Positions 18,044 to 28,646 of a DNA stretch of 64,000 nucleotides are shown here, piece after piece. The position numbers and the translations under genes are program-made. The DNA is taken from positions 156,089,880-156,153,879 of the forward strand of contig NC_035437.2 in assembly GCF_002127325.2 (NCBI RefSeq), in the 5' to 3' direction. Under the pieces are notes generated by a model. The model did not search any database. It was not told where the DNA came from and saw only the letters and a list, made by a program, of their open reading frames with translations. The DNA comes from Helianthus annuus. Taxonomy: Eukaryota > Streptophyta > Magnoliopsida > Asterales > Asteraceae. Within the stretch, counting starts at the first letter, position 1, and each line of letters begins with the position of its first letter.

Positions 18044-21000
18044 TGTAACACCTCGAAAAATTTCGGCCAATAATGTCTTGACACGTGTCATAAGGTTCCG
18101 TTATGTGAAAACATACTTTAGAGGGACTAAAAGCGACAGACAGTGAAAACTATGGAACGTAAGGGTCAAAAGTGTCAACAATGGATAAATAGGCTCTATG
18201 ATAACCCCACATAATGTTTATAACCTTTAACGGATGGTTCATGGATCATACGACGCGGAAATTGCCCAAAAGTGAAGTATTGTAAACTATAGGGGCCAAA
18301 AGTGTCAACATGTTTAAATTATACCTCTGAGTGAACTTTTGGCAGACCCGAAGCTTTGTATAGCTAAAATATACTCACTAGAATATGTGGTAAAAATTTC
18401 ATGAAGTTTCGTCAACGTATGAGAAAGTTATGGCCAAAACCGTACTTAAGGGACTAGAAGCGTCAACGTCGAATTTCAGGGCTTTTCGGTTGAGCGCAAA
18501 GTTATCCGAGGGCATTACCATGTTGGTAAAAGTCCTAAGGTTCTTAAAAACCAAGTTTGGGGGTTTACGGGTCGAGAAAAGTAGCCGAAACATCACGTAC
18601 AAGTTCAGGGGTCAAAGCTGTCAACATTGGAAAGTTGTTTGGCTGAAACAAGGGTCAGGCGACCCGCCTGGGAAAGCCCAAGCGGGCCGCGTGGGACTGC
18701 CAGCGAGCAGAAAATTCGTTTGGGTCGAATTGGGTCCGAATTTGAGTTGGTAACAGCTGGTTTCTGCCTCCAATTTAACCAATAACAAGCCTTGCATGGC
18801 TACTACTACAGGAACCTTGAAAATTTGGCTTTAAATCAGATTATTGATCATTCTTGATCACTTTTCATAGTAACCAAAGTGCTCAACATTCAAGAACCTT
18901 CAAGGCAAGACTTCTGGAGCTAAACTGATCATCAAGGCCGACTTCTAGTGTCCACTAAACCTCTATAGGACTCTTGTAAGCCTTCAATTCGTTCTTTAAT
19001 CCGTTTTTGCTTTGATTATTAGTAAAAGTCAAACTGGGTGTTCATAACCTTTGACTTTCTGATTAAACGGATTTCTTTCAGTAATTTCTCGAATTGAAAC
19101 TTGTTATAGATTGGTATTTATGTGGGAAACAAACCCTCTAAAGGGTACTAACTGATTCCCACTACATGCATGCTTAATGTCGAGTCAAACATGGTTCTAA
19201 AAAGTCAACAGAAGTGATTTTTGTGAAAAATAACATGATTAATGATATAGATGACATGCAACCTGATTGATCATTAAAAATGACTTGTAATACATATAAG
19301 AATGTGTTCTAAACATCATCCACTCGACAATCTATAGTATAGCCACGAATCGGAACCGAAAGTCTTGTAAAACGATTATTTCGTAGACTATCGATTCGGA
19401 TTCGTACATGCATGTTCGAGATCTGTATTGGAAAGTATTTTTGACTATTTTTATTATAGTTAAACTTTCTGGAATTTTCTTTGATTGAGTCTATGTTTAG
19501 CCTATTCGAATGCATGTTTCCGGTTTATGCATAAAGTTGACTATTTTGCCCTTTTTATTTAAAACGGGATTTTTGGAAAAGTGAAAGGATAGAAATCTTT
19601 ATTTTTATTATATAAACTTGCACCGAAAGTTTCGGATCAGTTGGTGGTCCAGATTGTGAGTTATGGCCATTAGCGTAAACTATATTATAAATTTACATAA
19701 ACGGTCCTTTTCGCGTAGAACCCGTTTCTGGCCACATTTTGACACGAAACTTTTTACCAACAGATGTATTATAATATTCTGGGAATTTTGATGATTTTTA
19801 ATTAATTTTTGGCTGAACGGATCCTAGGTCGCCTAGTCATTTCGGCTTATGTCGGTTTTGACCGTTTTAGCCATAAAATGAGTTTTACACATCCTTTTGA
19901 CCCGAAACCTTTTTCTACTGATTTTATATGATGAATAAATTATTATAAGACTTCTAGAAATATAAAAATCTCAGATTTTATTTGAAAACCCGAAAACGTC
20001 CTTAAATCACATATTTAGCGTTTTAAACGCATAGTAAAGCGTTATACTTGTTTTAAACCTACAAGACTTATACCTACTGATGTAAATTACATATTTTCAT
20101 ATAATAACAGTAAGTATAATATTTTGAACTCAGGTTTCCAATTTTGGCACTTTTAGCCCTTGTGAAATTACTAAAATACCCCTACGGTGCATAGTTTGGT
20201 TTTAAATGATATATTTGGTATATGGGTCATACCCTACTGATATAATATGTTATATTAAATATATTTACTGTCTGAACCAGACCCGAAACTCAGATTTCTA
20301 ATTTTACCCTTTTATTATCTTTTAAATGACCAAAATGCCCTTCTAAGGCATAAATTGAGTTTAAAATTATCCCGGGCAATATAGAACATAACTTACTGAT
20401 ATAATATCATATTCTAAGCATATTAATTCAGGGAACTTGCATTTGAATCTTTTGGCTACCCGTATCGCCCTTTTCGCGTTCGGTTCGGTTTACGTAACTA
20501 GTTTGCGTAAATTGACCGAAACGGGTCAAACGATATCATTTTTACTTCAAAATCCAGAATGTATTTAGTATACCCATATTATACAAGTATTCAAACTTGT
20601 CGGGTCTAAATCACATTCTATCCGGTCTTTCGCTTAATCGTGCGTAAACCGTATCACTCCTAAAACTAACCGGTCAAAGCTTAAGCTTAAATAAAAGACC
20701 CGTTAGGAATCTAATAGGTTAATTATAAACCTTTGTTCCAGATTAGGAAGCCCGGTAAAAGCTATCAACACTTATCGTTTGTGACTTATACTTGCTCAGG
20801 TAAATACATTTTGACTTATTTTCCCTATACGGGCTTGGGGTACGGTATTTAAAATACCGCTTGATCGGGCGCACAAGTCCTGCGCCCTATGGGTGTACAG
20901 TCTTGAATAGCTTGTGCGATTTCGTTTAAACAGTTTTGTCTTACTTAAAGGCTTTGGGGGGTTATTGACCATGTCCCGGATATCCTTGGCATTTTCTTAC

Positions 21001-21575
21001 GAGATGGCCACGACCAGAGCACGGGGTGTAGGCGTACACCCGTCGTGTATAACTCTTTAATGTGGTGTGTCAATTAAATCTCTAGCCCGGACAGTAGATC
21101 CCGGGCCACCAGAGATATAAGTGCATGTAATTCGTTCACAAGTTTATATTATATAATTATCCCAAGTTAATAAAATATTTATGCCTTGTGCATTTAAATC
21201 AATTTTCAATCATATTCAAAATGAGTCAGTCGATTTGTATTTACCAGTGTAAACTGACGTATTTTCCCAAAAGATTAAGTGCAGGTACTATACGGAAATA
21301 GGCTGGCTGTTTCCTAGAGAGCGTCCACAATAGTCTCGCAAACTCGGACGACATTTATCTGTTGAACTATTTATTTCTATTTTCATTTGATCCGCCTGTG
21401 GATCCATTTCAACTATTGTGATATTTATTATTACACTTTATTTAAAAGTTGAAATGTTTCTATTCTGCTTCCGCTGTGCATTATTATATTGTGTTGATTG
21501 TCTATGACGACGCCAACTACGTCACTGTACCCCACACCGGGCCCACCGGTGACACGTGGAAATGGGGGTGTGACA
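18044..21575 (+). repeat. 3' LTR of Tekay element 1 (full length, 3532 bp)
   Basis: It runs from TGTAACACCTCG to GGGGGTGTGACA. No coding sequence inside is convincing. It is related to, but clearly diverged from, the element 2 LTRs, most strongly in the last 1.2 kb. The right TSD ATAAT follows. Confidence 0.95.
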
Positions 21576-21701
21576 ATAATCAATACAGGAGACGTTAAAG
21601 AGTGAAATCAAGCTTTACGAAGACTAATTCAATGAATTCCGCCTCTGGATTAGTCTAAGTGCTCTTCTGAACGACTCATCGGGTCAGCAAACGATCCTAC
21701 A
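21576..21701 (+). repeat. 3' LTR of the gag-only element, right part
   Basis: It continues the LTR interrupted at 9607 (AATCAATACAGGAGACG onward to CGATCCTACA) and corresponds to 4305-4430. The outer TSD AAAGG follows at 21702-21706. Confidence 0.95.
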
Positions 21702-21706
21702 AAAGG

Positions 21707-22175
21707 GTGTGAAAAATAACATTTTAGGATGTGGCTTTATTAACAAAAAAAAAAACCTAATATACTTATGTGATAAATCATGGGTGTTAATAAAAGCCAC
21801 ACCAAAAATATAATTTTCACACCTTATATACGGGTAGGGGTTATATGACTCATATAGAATTCCCAACATGACAATATTGGGTCATATAATGCTATATGGC
21901 TCGTATAGATGAAGAAAATATCAGTTCGTCTAACATTCTATACGGGTCGTATACATTATATGAGGTTTGGGTCGTATAACATTATATGAGTCATATAACA
22001 TTGTGTACAAGTCGTATAATGTTATATGACTCGTATACATAAAGACAAAAAAAATATTATCTGACAGTTTTTTTTTGTGTAAGATTCTCCTGTACGGCCC
22101 GTATAAATCTATCAAATTGTATAATTGTAGGGGTGTAAAAATAAAATTTTAGAAATGTAAGAATAACGAGAGCCT
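21707..22175. mobile_element. Fold-back DNA element, right arm and centre
   Basis: The first ~130 bp form the centre: GTGTGAAAAATAACATTTT and GGCTTTATTAAC are mirrored by GTTAATAAAAGCC and ATTTTCACACCTTA near 21785-21826. From ~21830 the sequence is the inverted copy of 3620-3943, with the same TATACGAC-type subrepeats, GATGAAGAAAA and AAGATTCTCC landmarks. The outer end is approximate. Confidence 0.75.
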
Positions 22176-22225
22176 TATTTTTTTCCCTCACATTACTATT
22201 GTCTCGTAAACATGAAAATGAATTA

Positions 22226-22510
22226 GGGGTTGTTTGTTTACCTCTTAATGAGGCTCTTAATGGTTCAGATCTCTTACTGGTTCAACACTTAATAGTTCAG
22301 ACTGTTTGTTTCACGAGCAGATGTCTGAATGGTTCAAACATTTGTCTCTGAATGGTTAAGATTTATACAGAGTCTGAATGATTAAGACCTCTAATCTGAA
22401 TTGGTCAGATATTTGCATCTGAACGGTTAAGCATTATACAGCCTCTTAATGGTTCAGACATCTTACTGGTTCAACACTTAACCATTCAGATGTTGTCAAA
22501 CAGCCCCTCA
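22226..22510. mobile_element. Probable MITE with GGGGYTGTTTG ends
   Basis: The left end AGGGGTTGTTTG is mirrored by CAAACAGCCCCT at the right, and the interior carries repeated AATGGTTCAGA-type motifs in both orientations. Ends of this kind occur on hAT-type MITEs. I could not find a clear 8-bp TSD. Confidence 0.55.
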
Positions 22511-22559
22511 GTCATATATAAACTTTTTTATAATAATAAATTTAAAAGTAAATAATATA

Positions 22560-22628
22560 AGAGTTAATTGCCCGGATAGTCCCTGTGGTTTCATGTTTTT
22601 TCATGTTTAGTCCCCACCTTTTGAAAAT
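22560..22628. mobile_element. Left end of a MULE-like element split by Tekay element 2
   Basis: GAGTTAATTGCCCGG followed by TAGTCCCTGTGGTTT has an inverted partner at the far side of Tekay element 2 (near 37545-37580, CCACAGGGGCC then TTTACTC). The last five bases, AAAAT (22624-22628), are the Tekay TSD. Confidence 0.5.
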
Positions 22629-25600
22629 TGTAACACCTTGAAAATTTGTGTCCAATAAAGTATAAACACGTGTCATAAGCTCTGAACGTGAGAAAGAATA
22701 CTTTGGAGGGACTAAAGTTGACAAACGGGGAAACTATGTGAATATAAAGGTCCAAAGTGTCAACAATGGATAAATATATTCTAAAATAGCCCTACATAAT
22801 GTTTATACCTTCCAACGAATAAATCATGGATCATACGAAGCGAAACATAAAGGAAAGTGAGGAATTACAAACTACAGGGGCTAAAAGTGTCAACATGTGC
22901 AAAGTATACCTCTGAGTGACCTTTTGGCAGACCCGAAGCTTTGTAACGATAAAATATACTCACTAGAATATGTGGTTAAAATTTCATAAAGTTTCGTTAT
23001 CGTATGAGAAAGTTATGATCAAATTCGTGTTCGAGGGGTTAAAAGCGTCAACATTGAATTCTATGGCCTTATGAGTGGTTACAAGGTTAGTCAAGGACTT
23101 AACCAAGTTAGTAAAAGTCCCAAGGCACTTAAAAATCAAGTTTAGAGGCTGAAATGGCAATTTAGAAGCTCAAAACCACGTTACAAAGGACCAGGGACCA
23201 AAATTGCAAAGTTTGAAAACTTGTTGACTGATCAGACAGGTCAGTGAGAATCCCTGGTAACCCCAGGCGGGCCGCATCAGACTCCCAGCACCAGAAAACG
23301 TGGACAGCTGCCATTTCAGGCCTGTTAACCGACTTTGAGAGCTTGTTTTATATACCAGGGGCTGCCCCAATGGTATTTCATGCATAGGGGGCACCTGTAA
23401 TGATCTTGTATCATGTGTAGACTTGTTTGGCACCATCTTATGAGATCAAAATCAATATATAAGGGACTTGAAGTTGTGAACAATTCATGCATTCATTTGC
23501 AAAAGTTCACAAGTGCACTTCTGGAGCTCTCTGGACAGCAAGCACTCTTCCTTAGGCTCTCTAATCTCAATTAGGATTCTTGTAAGTGTCCTTAACCCTT
23601 CCTAATTCGTTTTAGCTTAGTTAATTAGCTAAAAGTCAAACCGTCGTAATTAAGGTTTGACTTCATGATTAATTAAAATGTGCTCTGTCAAATCACGAAT
23701 TAAAAGTACCTGTAAGTAGGTAATTATGTGGGTAACAAACCCTTAAAAGGGTATTTCCAGATTCCCACTCTAACTATGTTAATTGTCGAGTCAAAGCTTG
23801 TTATAAAAAGTCAACAGAAAGGTTATTTGCGAATTAATACATAATTAGCAATGTAGGATGCATGCAACCTGTTTAATCATTAAAATAACTTGGTAATTAA
23901 TGTAAGAACATGTTCCAACATGTTCAACTCGACAATTTTCAGTTTAGGCTCGGTTTGGAACCGAAAGTCGCAAAGTTTGACTTCTGCTTTGACTTTCAGT
24001 TCTGACCCGTTTAAGCCAAGATTAGGATTGCCTTAGAGCTTCTTTTGAACCTATTTACATGTTAGTATAACTCTCTGAGATTATACAACTTGGTTCATTA
24101 GATATCCTATTCACATGCATGTTTCCGTTAATCGCTTATATGTTGACCATTATGCCCATTTGACCTTAAAACGTGATTTTTGAAAATATAAAAGGGTAGG
24201 CACCTTAGCTACTGATTTATAAACTTGCACCCAAAATTTGAAGTCAGTTTGAGGTCTAGATTAAGAGTTATGCTCAATAGCGTAATTAAGAGCTTCTTTA
24301 CTAATTAAATGGCGTAAATTATGTATAGCCTATCAAAACCCAAATTTTTATACCAAACTTTTTACCCACTGTTATAAAATAATATTTTGGGATTTTTGGA
24401 GATTTTTATTTATTTTTAGGCTGAGCATAATTTAGTGTTCTAAGATTAATTCGGTTTATGCCGGTTTTGCCCTTTTTAGCCATAAAATGAGTTTTACAAA
24501 TCCTTTTGACCTCAAACCAATTTCTACTGATTTGTTATGATAAATAAATTATTTTGAGCCTTCTGGAATATCAAAAATATCAGCTTTTTACAGAAAACCC
24601 GGAAATGGCTCCAAATCGCCTTTTTAGGCATTTATAACACATAAGTGTGCACTAGAACCTTATTAAGCTTAAGGGATTGAACCTACTGATATAATTAGTG
24701 AAATTTTTATATTTTAAACAGTAGGCAAATGTTTTGAACTCAGAATTCCAGAATTGACCTTTTAGGCACATGTGAAATTACCAAAATGCCCCTACGGTGC
24801 ATAATAAGGTTAAAGATAATAAATTCCACATAAAATTTGATACCCTACTGTTATAACTTAGTAAATTAAGTATATTTACTAATTTAATCAGACCTGTAAC
24901 TCAGGTTATCATTTTAACCCTTTTACACTTTATAAAATGACCAAAACGCCCTTATGAGGCATAGTTTTGGTTTAAAATCATTTGGGGCATAATGGAAGGT
25001 ATAATTCTGATATCACAACATATTTTAAGCATATTGACTTCAGAAACTTGTATTTGACTTTTATGGTTACTCGTTACGCATTATACGCGTTCGGATCGGC
25101 TTATGCGACTAGTTTGGCCATTTTAGCCGAAACGGGTCAAACCATATCTTTTTGGTCTCAAAATCCAGAATGTGATTATGTTACCCATATAAAACAAGTG
25201 TGCAAGCTTGTTGGGACAAAACCACATTCTAAAACAGTCTTCGCCTTATTGTGCGTTTAAAACCGAAATCTTTATATAAAACTAACCGGTCTAAGCTTAA
25301 GACCCGTTAGGATTCTAATAGGTTATTAAAACCTTAATTTCCAGATCTAGGAGCCCAGTAAAAGCTACGTGCACTCGTTATATTTGGTTTATACTTTGCT
25401 CAGGTAAATACATTTAACTTATTTTCCCTATACGGGCTTGGGGTACGGTATATAAAATACCGCTTGTTCGGGGAATTGACCTTAACCGGTCTTGGTTATG
25501 TGCAGTCAAATTAACCCGTTTGAAAATGCTGTTTTATTTGTTCAACGCCTTTGGGGGCTTAATGACCATGTCCCGGATATCCTTGGCATCATTCAAAGAA

Positions 25601-26210
25601 TGGCCACGACCTTAGCACTCGGGTGTAGGCGTACACCCGTAGTGCTGTACTACATGTATAATCGTCGGTATGAGAGAAGTCTCGCGGCGGAATTATATTA
25701 AGTGGTGTGTCTATTAATCTTTAACCCGGCACGACCCGGGCTACTGAACGCAGAACGAACATGTAATTCTTTTACAAGATTATTAAGCAAATAATTATCC
25801 CAAGTTATAAAAAGTTTTATGCCACGAGCATTTAAATCAATTTTAAACATTTTCAAAATGAGTCAGTTAAATTGTATTTACCAGTGTAAACTGACGTATT
25901 TTCCAAAAAGACTAAGTGCAGGTACTACGCGTAATAGGCTGGTCACTCCTTAAGCATCCATAGAAGTCTCGCAAGCTTAGGATGCATGAAGTCTGTTGAA
26001 ATGAAGTTTCCTTTTTATTTGATTCTGCCTGTGGATTCTATTTCGACATTTTGTGATACTCGAATATTACAATAATTTAAGTTGAAATAAATCTATCTTT
26101 ACTTCCGCTGTGCATTATAATTTGTGTTGTTTGACTATGATGATATCAACTACGTCACGTTAATCCCCCACCGGGCCCACCGGTGACACGTGGAAATTAG
26201 GGGTGTGACA
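22629..26210 (+). repeat. 5' LTR of Tekay element 2
   Basis: It runs from TGTAACACCTTG to GGGGTGTGACA. Against the 3' LTR I saw about a dozen substitutions and a 10-bp indel (23245 versus 33951-33960) in the first ~620 bp, and fewer later on. It has no coding content. A 92-codon frame inside (24982-25260) recurs in the 3' LTR but shows no features of a protein. Confidence 0.95.
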
Positions 26211-26213
26211 GGT

Positions 26214-26226
26214 TGGTATCAGAGCC
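26214..26226 (+). other. Primer binding site of Tekay element 2
   Basis: TGGTATCAGAGCC, three bases after the 5' LTR, is complementary to initiator tRNA-Met. Confidence 0.92.
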
Positions 26227-26395
26227 AACACTGAGTGAATTAAACACTAGCCTTTTGTGTTTAGTCTCAGTGCACGAATTGCACATTCTTCGAGTTCCGA
26301 GTCTAGACAAAGAACATAGGACAAACTCTGTTTGTTTTATTTTTGGGTCTTATTATTATATGTTGTTGTTATCTAAAACTTGTATGCAGGTCAAA

Positions 26396-27604
26396 ATGCC
26401 ACCAAGATTTCTTCGCGGTCGAGGCAAAGGACCAGTCACGGGTCACGATCACGAAGCCGGGCCTTCGCACCGGCGTACCCCATCCATTACCATGAGCACT
26501 AGCCCACAAGAGCCGTGGAGGCTCTATGTTGAACCCGGGAGACGGTCAGTTTCCCTCAACTCTTCACCTTCTTACCAGCATTCCTTTGGGCCTCAATCGG
26601 AAAATGAGCCCAACGAGCAACCACCCTCTTTCATACCTTTGCAGAGATCCAACTCTCACCACTCTTAACCCCAGTTTTCCAAAGCCGATTTAACCCGGCC
26701 AACATTTTTCCAGAACCTGGAGGTTTTAACCCACTCGGACCGGAAGACCACTTCTCTGGGGAAAATGACATGGACGAGGATACTGATCCCATGGAGCCTG
26801 CTACAGGAACGCCGAACCACCCCATCGAAATCTCGGATAGGTCATCTTTCCACGGATCACCATACTGCGGACCGGACAGTTACCAGGAGAGGTTCAAGCA
26901 GTGGGACTGGTACTTTCACGCCCTCTGAGCACTCGTCCCCATATCAGCAACAACAGCAGCAAGATCCTTCTGAGGATCAACGATTTGTGGCAGTCACTCC
27001 GCCACCACCACCACCAGTGGAACAGCAGCCGCCTCCGGAGCCACCGAGGCGGAGAAGTTCAAATGCACGGATGTCCGTGCGAGGGGGTGTCCGCATCAGC
27101 ACACCCCAACCATCAAGTGGCAGCCATTATCCGCCACTTCAGGAGGAAGAGGAAGAACCACAAATGGGGGGTCCATCAAACCCCATACCAGAGATCAACT
27201 CAGTACCCGTGGCACCTCCACCGGGTTTTGACAACCCAATCCCTGCTTATGCCGGTTCCGCGGCATACAACCCATTTGAAATGCCGGGCCACAACAGCTT
27301 TAACTATGCCAACGTGGACCCATATCAGGAGGCTTGGGATTACAACGCTCGACACCCTGAAAGGCCCTATGGTGGTCCTTGGACTACCGGATACCCTCCA
27401 TATGTGTACCAGCAGCCACCACCTCCTCAACCATTGTACCAGCCGCCGCAGCAGCAGCTTATCCCACCAGAGCGCCAGCAGGAGGTCCTTGAGAGACTGG
27501 ACCGTTGTGAATGGGAAATCCAAACTGAGCGCAGACACAACAGAGGTTTCTTCAAAGGACTATCAGATTTGATCAAAGGAAAGTCCAAAAGGAGGGACCA
27601 TTGA
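26396..27604 (+). pseudogene. Accessory Pro/Gln-rich ORF of Tekay element 2, two frameshifts
   Basis: This is homologous to 11012-12331: MPPRFLRGRG start, HDHEAGPSHRR, NPLGPEDHF, MDEDTDP then GTPNHPIEISD, NARMSVRGGVRIST, YQPPQQQ and the tail LIKGKSKRRDH. The frame shifts near 26660 (after QRSNSHHS, stop TAA 26666-26668) and shifts back near 26925 (at the FTPSEHSSPYQ region), so the two lesions nearly compensate. No stop exists where element 1 has its UAG; the residues there are a run of glutamines. An ATG at 26765 in the wrong frame gives a misleading N-terminus to the downstream ORF. Confidence 0.7.
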
Positions 27605-27629
27605 AGATCTTAGTATTTTAGTTGTAATC

Positions 27630-27818
27630 AGTCCCTGCGTGGACTTGTTGTTTCTGTATTCAGCTCCTGCGCGAGCTTGTCTTTTTGTATTCTGCCCCTG
27701 CGTGGGTATGTCTTTCAGTTGACCCCTGCGTGGGTTTGTTGTTTGTTAGTGTGTTTATTTGTTTGTTGTATTTCGCCCCTGCGTGGGCATGTTGTTTGTA
27801 GAAGTCCCGTTTAGGGCA
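27630..27818 (+). other. CUGCGU-loop hairpin array of Tekay element 2
   Basis: Hairpins: 27630-27645 AGTCC-GGACT / CTGCGT; 27662-27677 AGCTC-GAGCT / CTGCGC; 27693-27708 TGCCC-GGGTA / CTGCGT (one G-U pair); 27721-27736 GACCC-GGGTT / CTGCGT (one G-U pair); 27775-27788 GCCC-GGGC / CTGCGT; then GTCCCGTTTAGGGCA at 27804-27818. Steps between starts are 32, 31, 28 and 54 nt, against 32, 30, 28 and 52 in element 1. The first hairpin begins 26 nt after the accessory ORF stop. Confidence 0.85.
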
Positions 27819-28181
27819 AATATTGTACTGTTGAATCTTTATTAATGAAATGTTGCATTTAAATTTTCATGATTATTGTTATAAATAAGTATATGAATAA
27901 ACTTAAAAATAAAAAAGTAAAAATGAAAATAACATTTCCTAAAATAAAGAAGACCTACCATTAATATAAAATGGCAAAATCTAAAAAGGGACAAGACCTA
28001 GCCACATGTCATTTTAAGACAAGGCCAAGATGGTATCTCCATAATTAGATTCAGGTCCATAATTAACGTCTCAACTTAGGATTGATCTGCGTTATAAAGA
28101 GAATCTAAGGGGTAACACCTAGCCACGTGTCATCGCAGACATGGCCAAGATGGTAGGACCTGTCTAGAAGATTCCAAATTC

Positions 28182-28375
28182 TGTTAACATCTGTAAGTAT
28201 GTTAACATACTGGGCAAATTGTGACACAGTAAAAGTCACATAAGCTATTATTGAAAATTGGGTTAATTTAAAATTCCCTGTAAGTAAATATCCATTCCTT
28301 GGGAATGAAGTACCTACGGGTAATAATTAATGTCCTAGGGACTAAGAGACAGTTAGAGTCTGCAACTCACTGTCT
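28182..28375 (+). other. Second structured leader module of Tekay element 2
   Basis: Hairpins in order: TGTTAACAT/ATGTTAACA (28182-28207), CATTCC/GGAATG (28293-28307), TACC/GGTA around TACG (28311-28322), GTCC/GGAC (28332-28342), AGACAGT/ACTGTCT (28347-28375). They occupy the same order as one 111-bp unit of element 1 but mostly have different stem sequences. Only one unit is present here. Confidence 0.75.
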
Positions 28376-28646
28376 AAAGGGGTAATGAACTGTGATTCAA
28401 ACCCTAATACCTCGATTATGTGAAAATCCTAGTTATAAATTAAAACTTGTTTGCATAACTAGGCCTTTAGGTGCCAACATTAAAGTTATTATATAGGATT
28501 ATAATAAAGGTCCTGCACAAATAATTAATTAACAAAATTAACCAGTAATGACTATTTAAAGCCATGGTTAATAAAGTATAAAATACTGTATTAGCATCTA
28601 AATAAAACCTTGCCTATTATTGTCTATATGTAGCAAGTGAAGCTAC

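Larger units (their letters stand above)
9608..21575 (+). mobile_element. Ty3/Gypsy Tekay-type chromovirus, element 1
   Basis: The element is flanked by ATAAT (9603-9607 and 21576-21580). The uninterrupted sequence in the outer 5' LTR has a single ATAAT at this site, which proves the insertion. Order: aberrant 5' LTR (9608-10808), iMet PBS, accessory ORF, hairpin arrays, a single Gag-Pol ORF, purine tract, full 3' LTR (18044-21575). Long LTRs, fused Gag-Pol and a C-terminal chromodomain place it in the Tekay/Del clade. Gag-Pol is uninterrupted, so it could supply proteins if transcribed. Confidence 0.95.
3949..21701 (+). mobile_element. Gag-only LTR retrotransposon (TR-GAG type), interrupted by a Tekay element
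   Basis: The element is bounded by 5-bp target-site duplications AAAGG at 3944-3948 and 21702-21706. The 5' LTR is 3949-4430 (482 bp, TG...CA). The 3' LTR is split into 9247-9607 and 21576-21701; with one copy of the inner TSD removed it is also exactly 482 bp. The internal region (4431-9246) has an initiator-Met PBS, a repetitive leader, one Gag-like ORF and a purine tract before the 3' LTR. There is no protease, integrase, RT or RNase H, so it must depend on enzymes supplied in trans. The zinc-knuckle Gag, iMet PBS and several GGGGGAGT tracts suggest descent from a Copia/Sirevirus-like element, which is an inference. Confidence 0.9.

Noticed and set aside
24982..25260. 92-codon frame in the Tekay 2 LTR, repeated at 35701
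   Set aside because: It is present only because the LTR is duplicated. The composition is that of LTR DNA and no start context or domain is seen.
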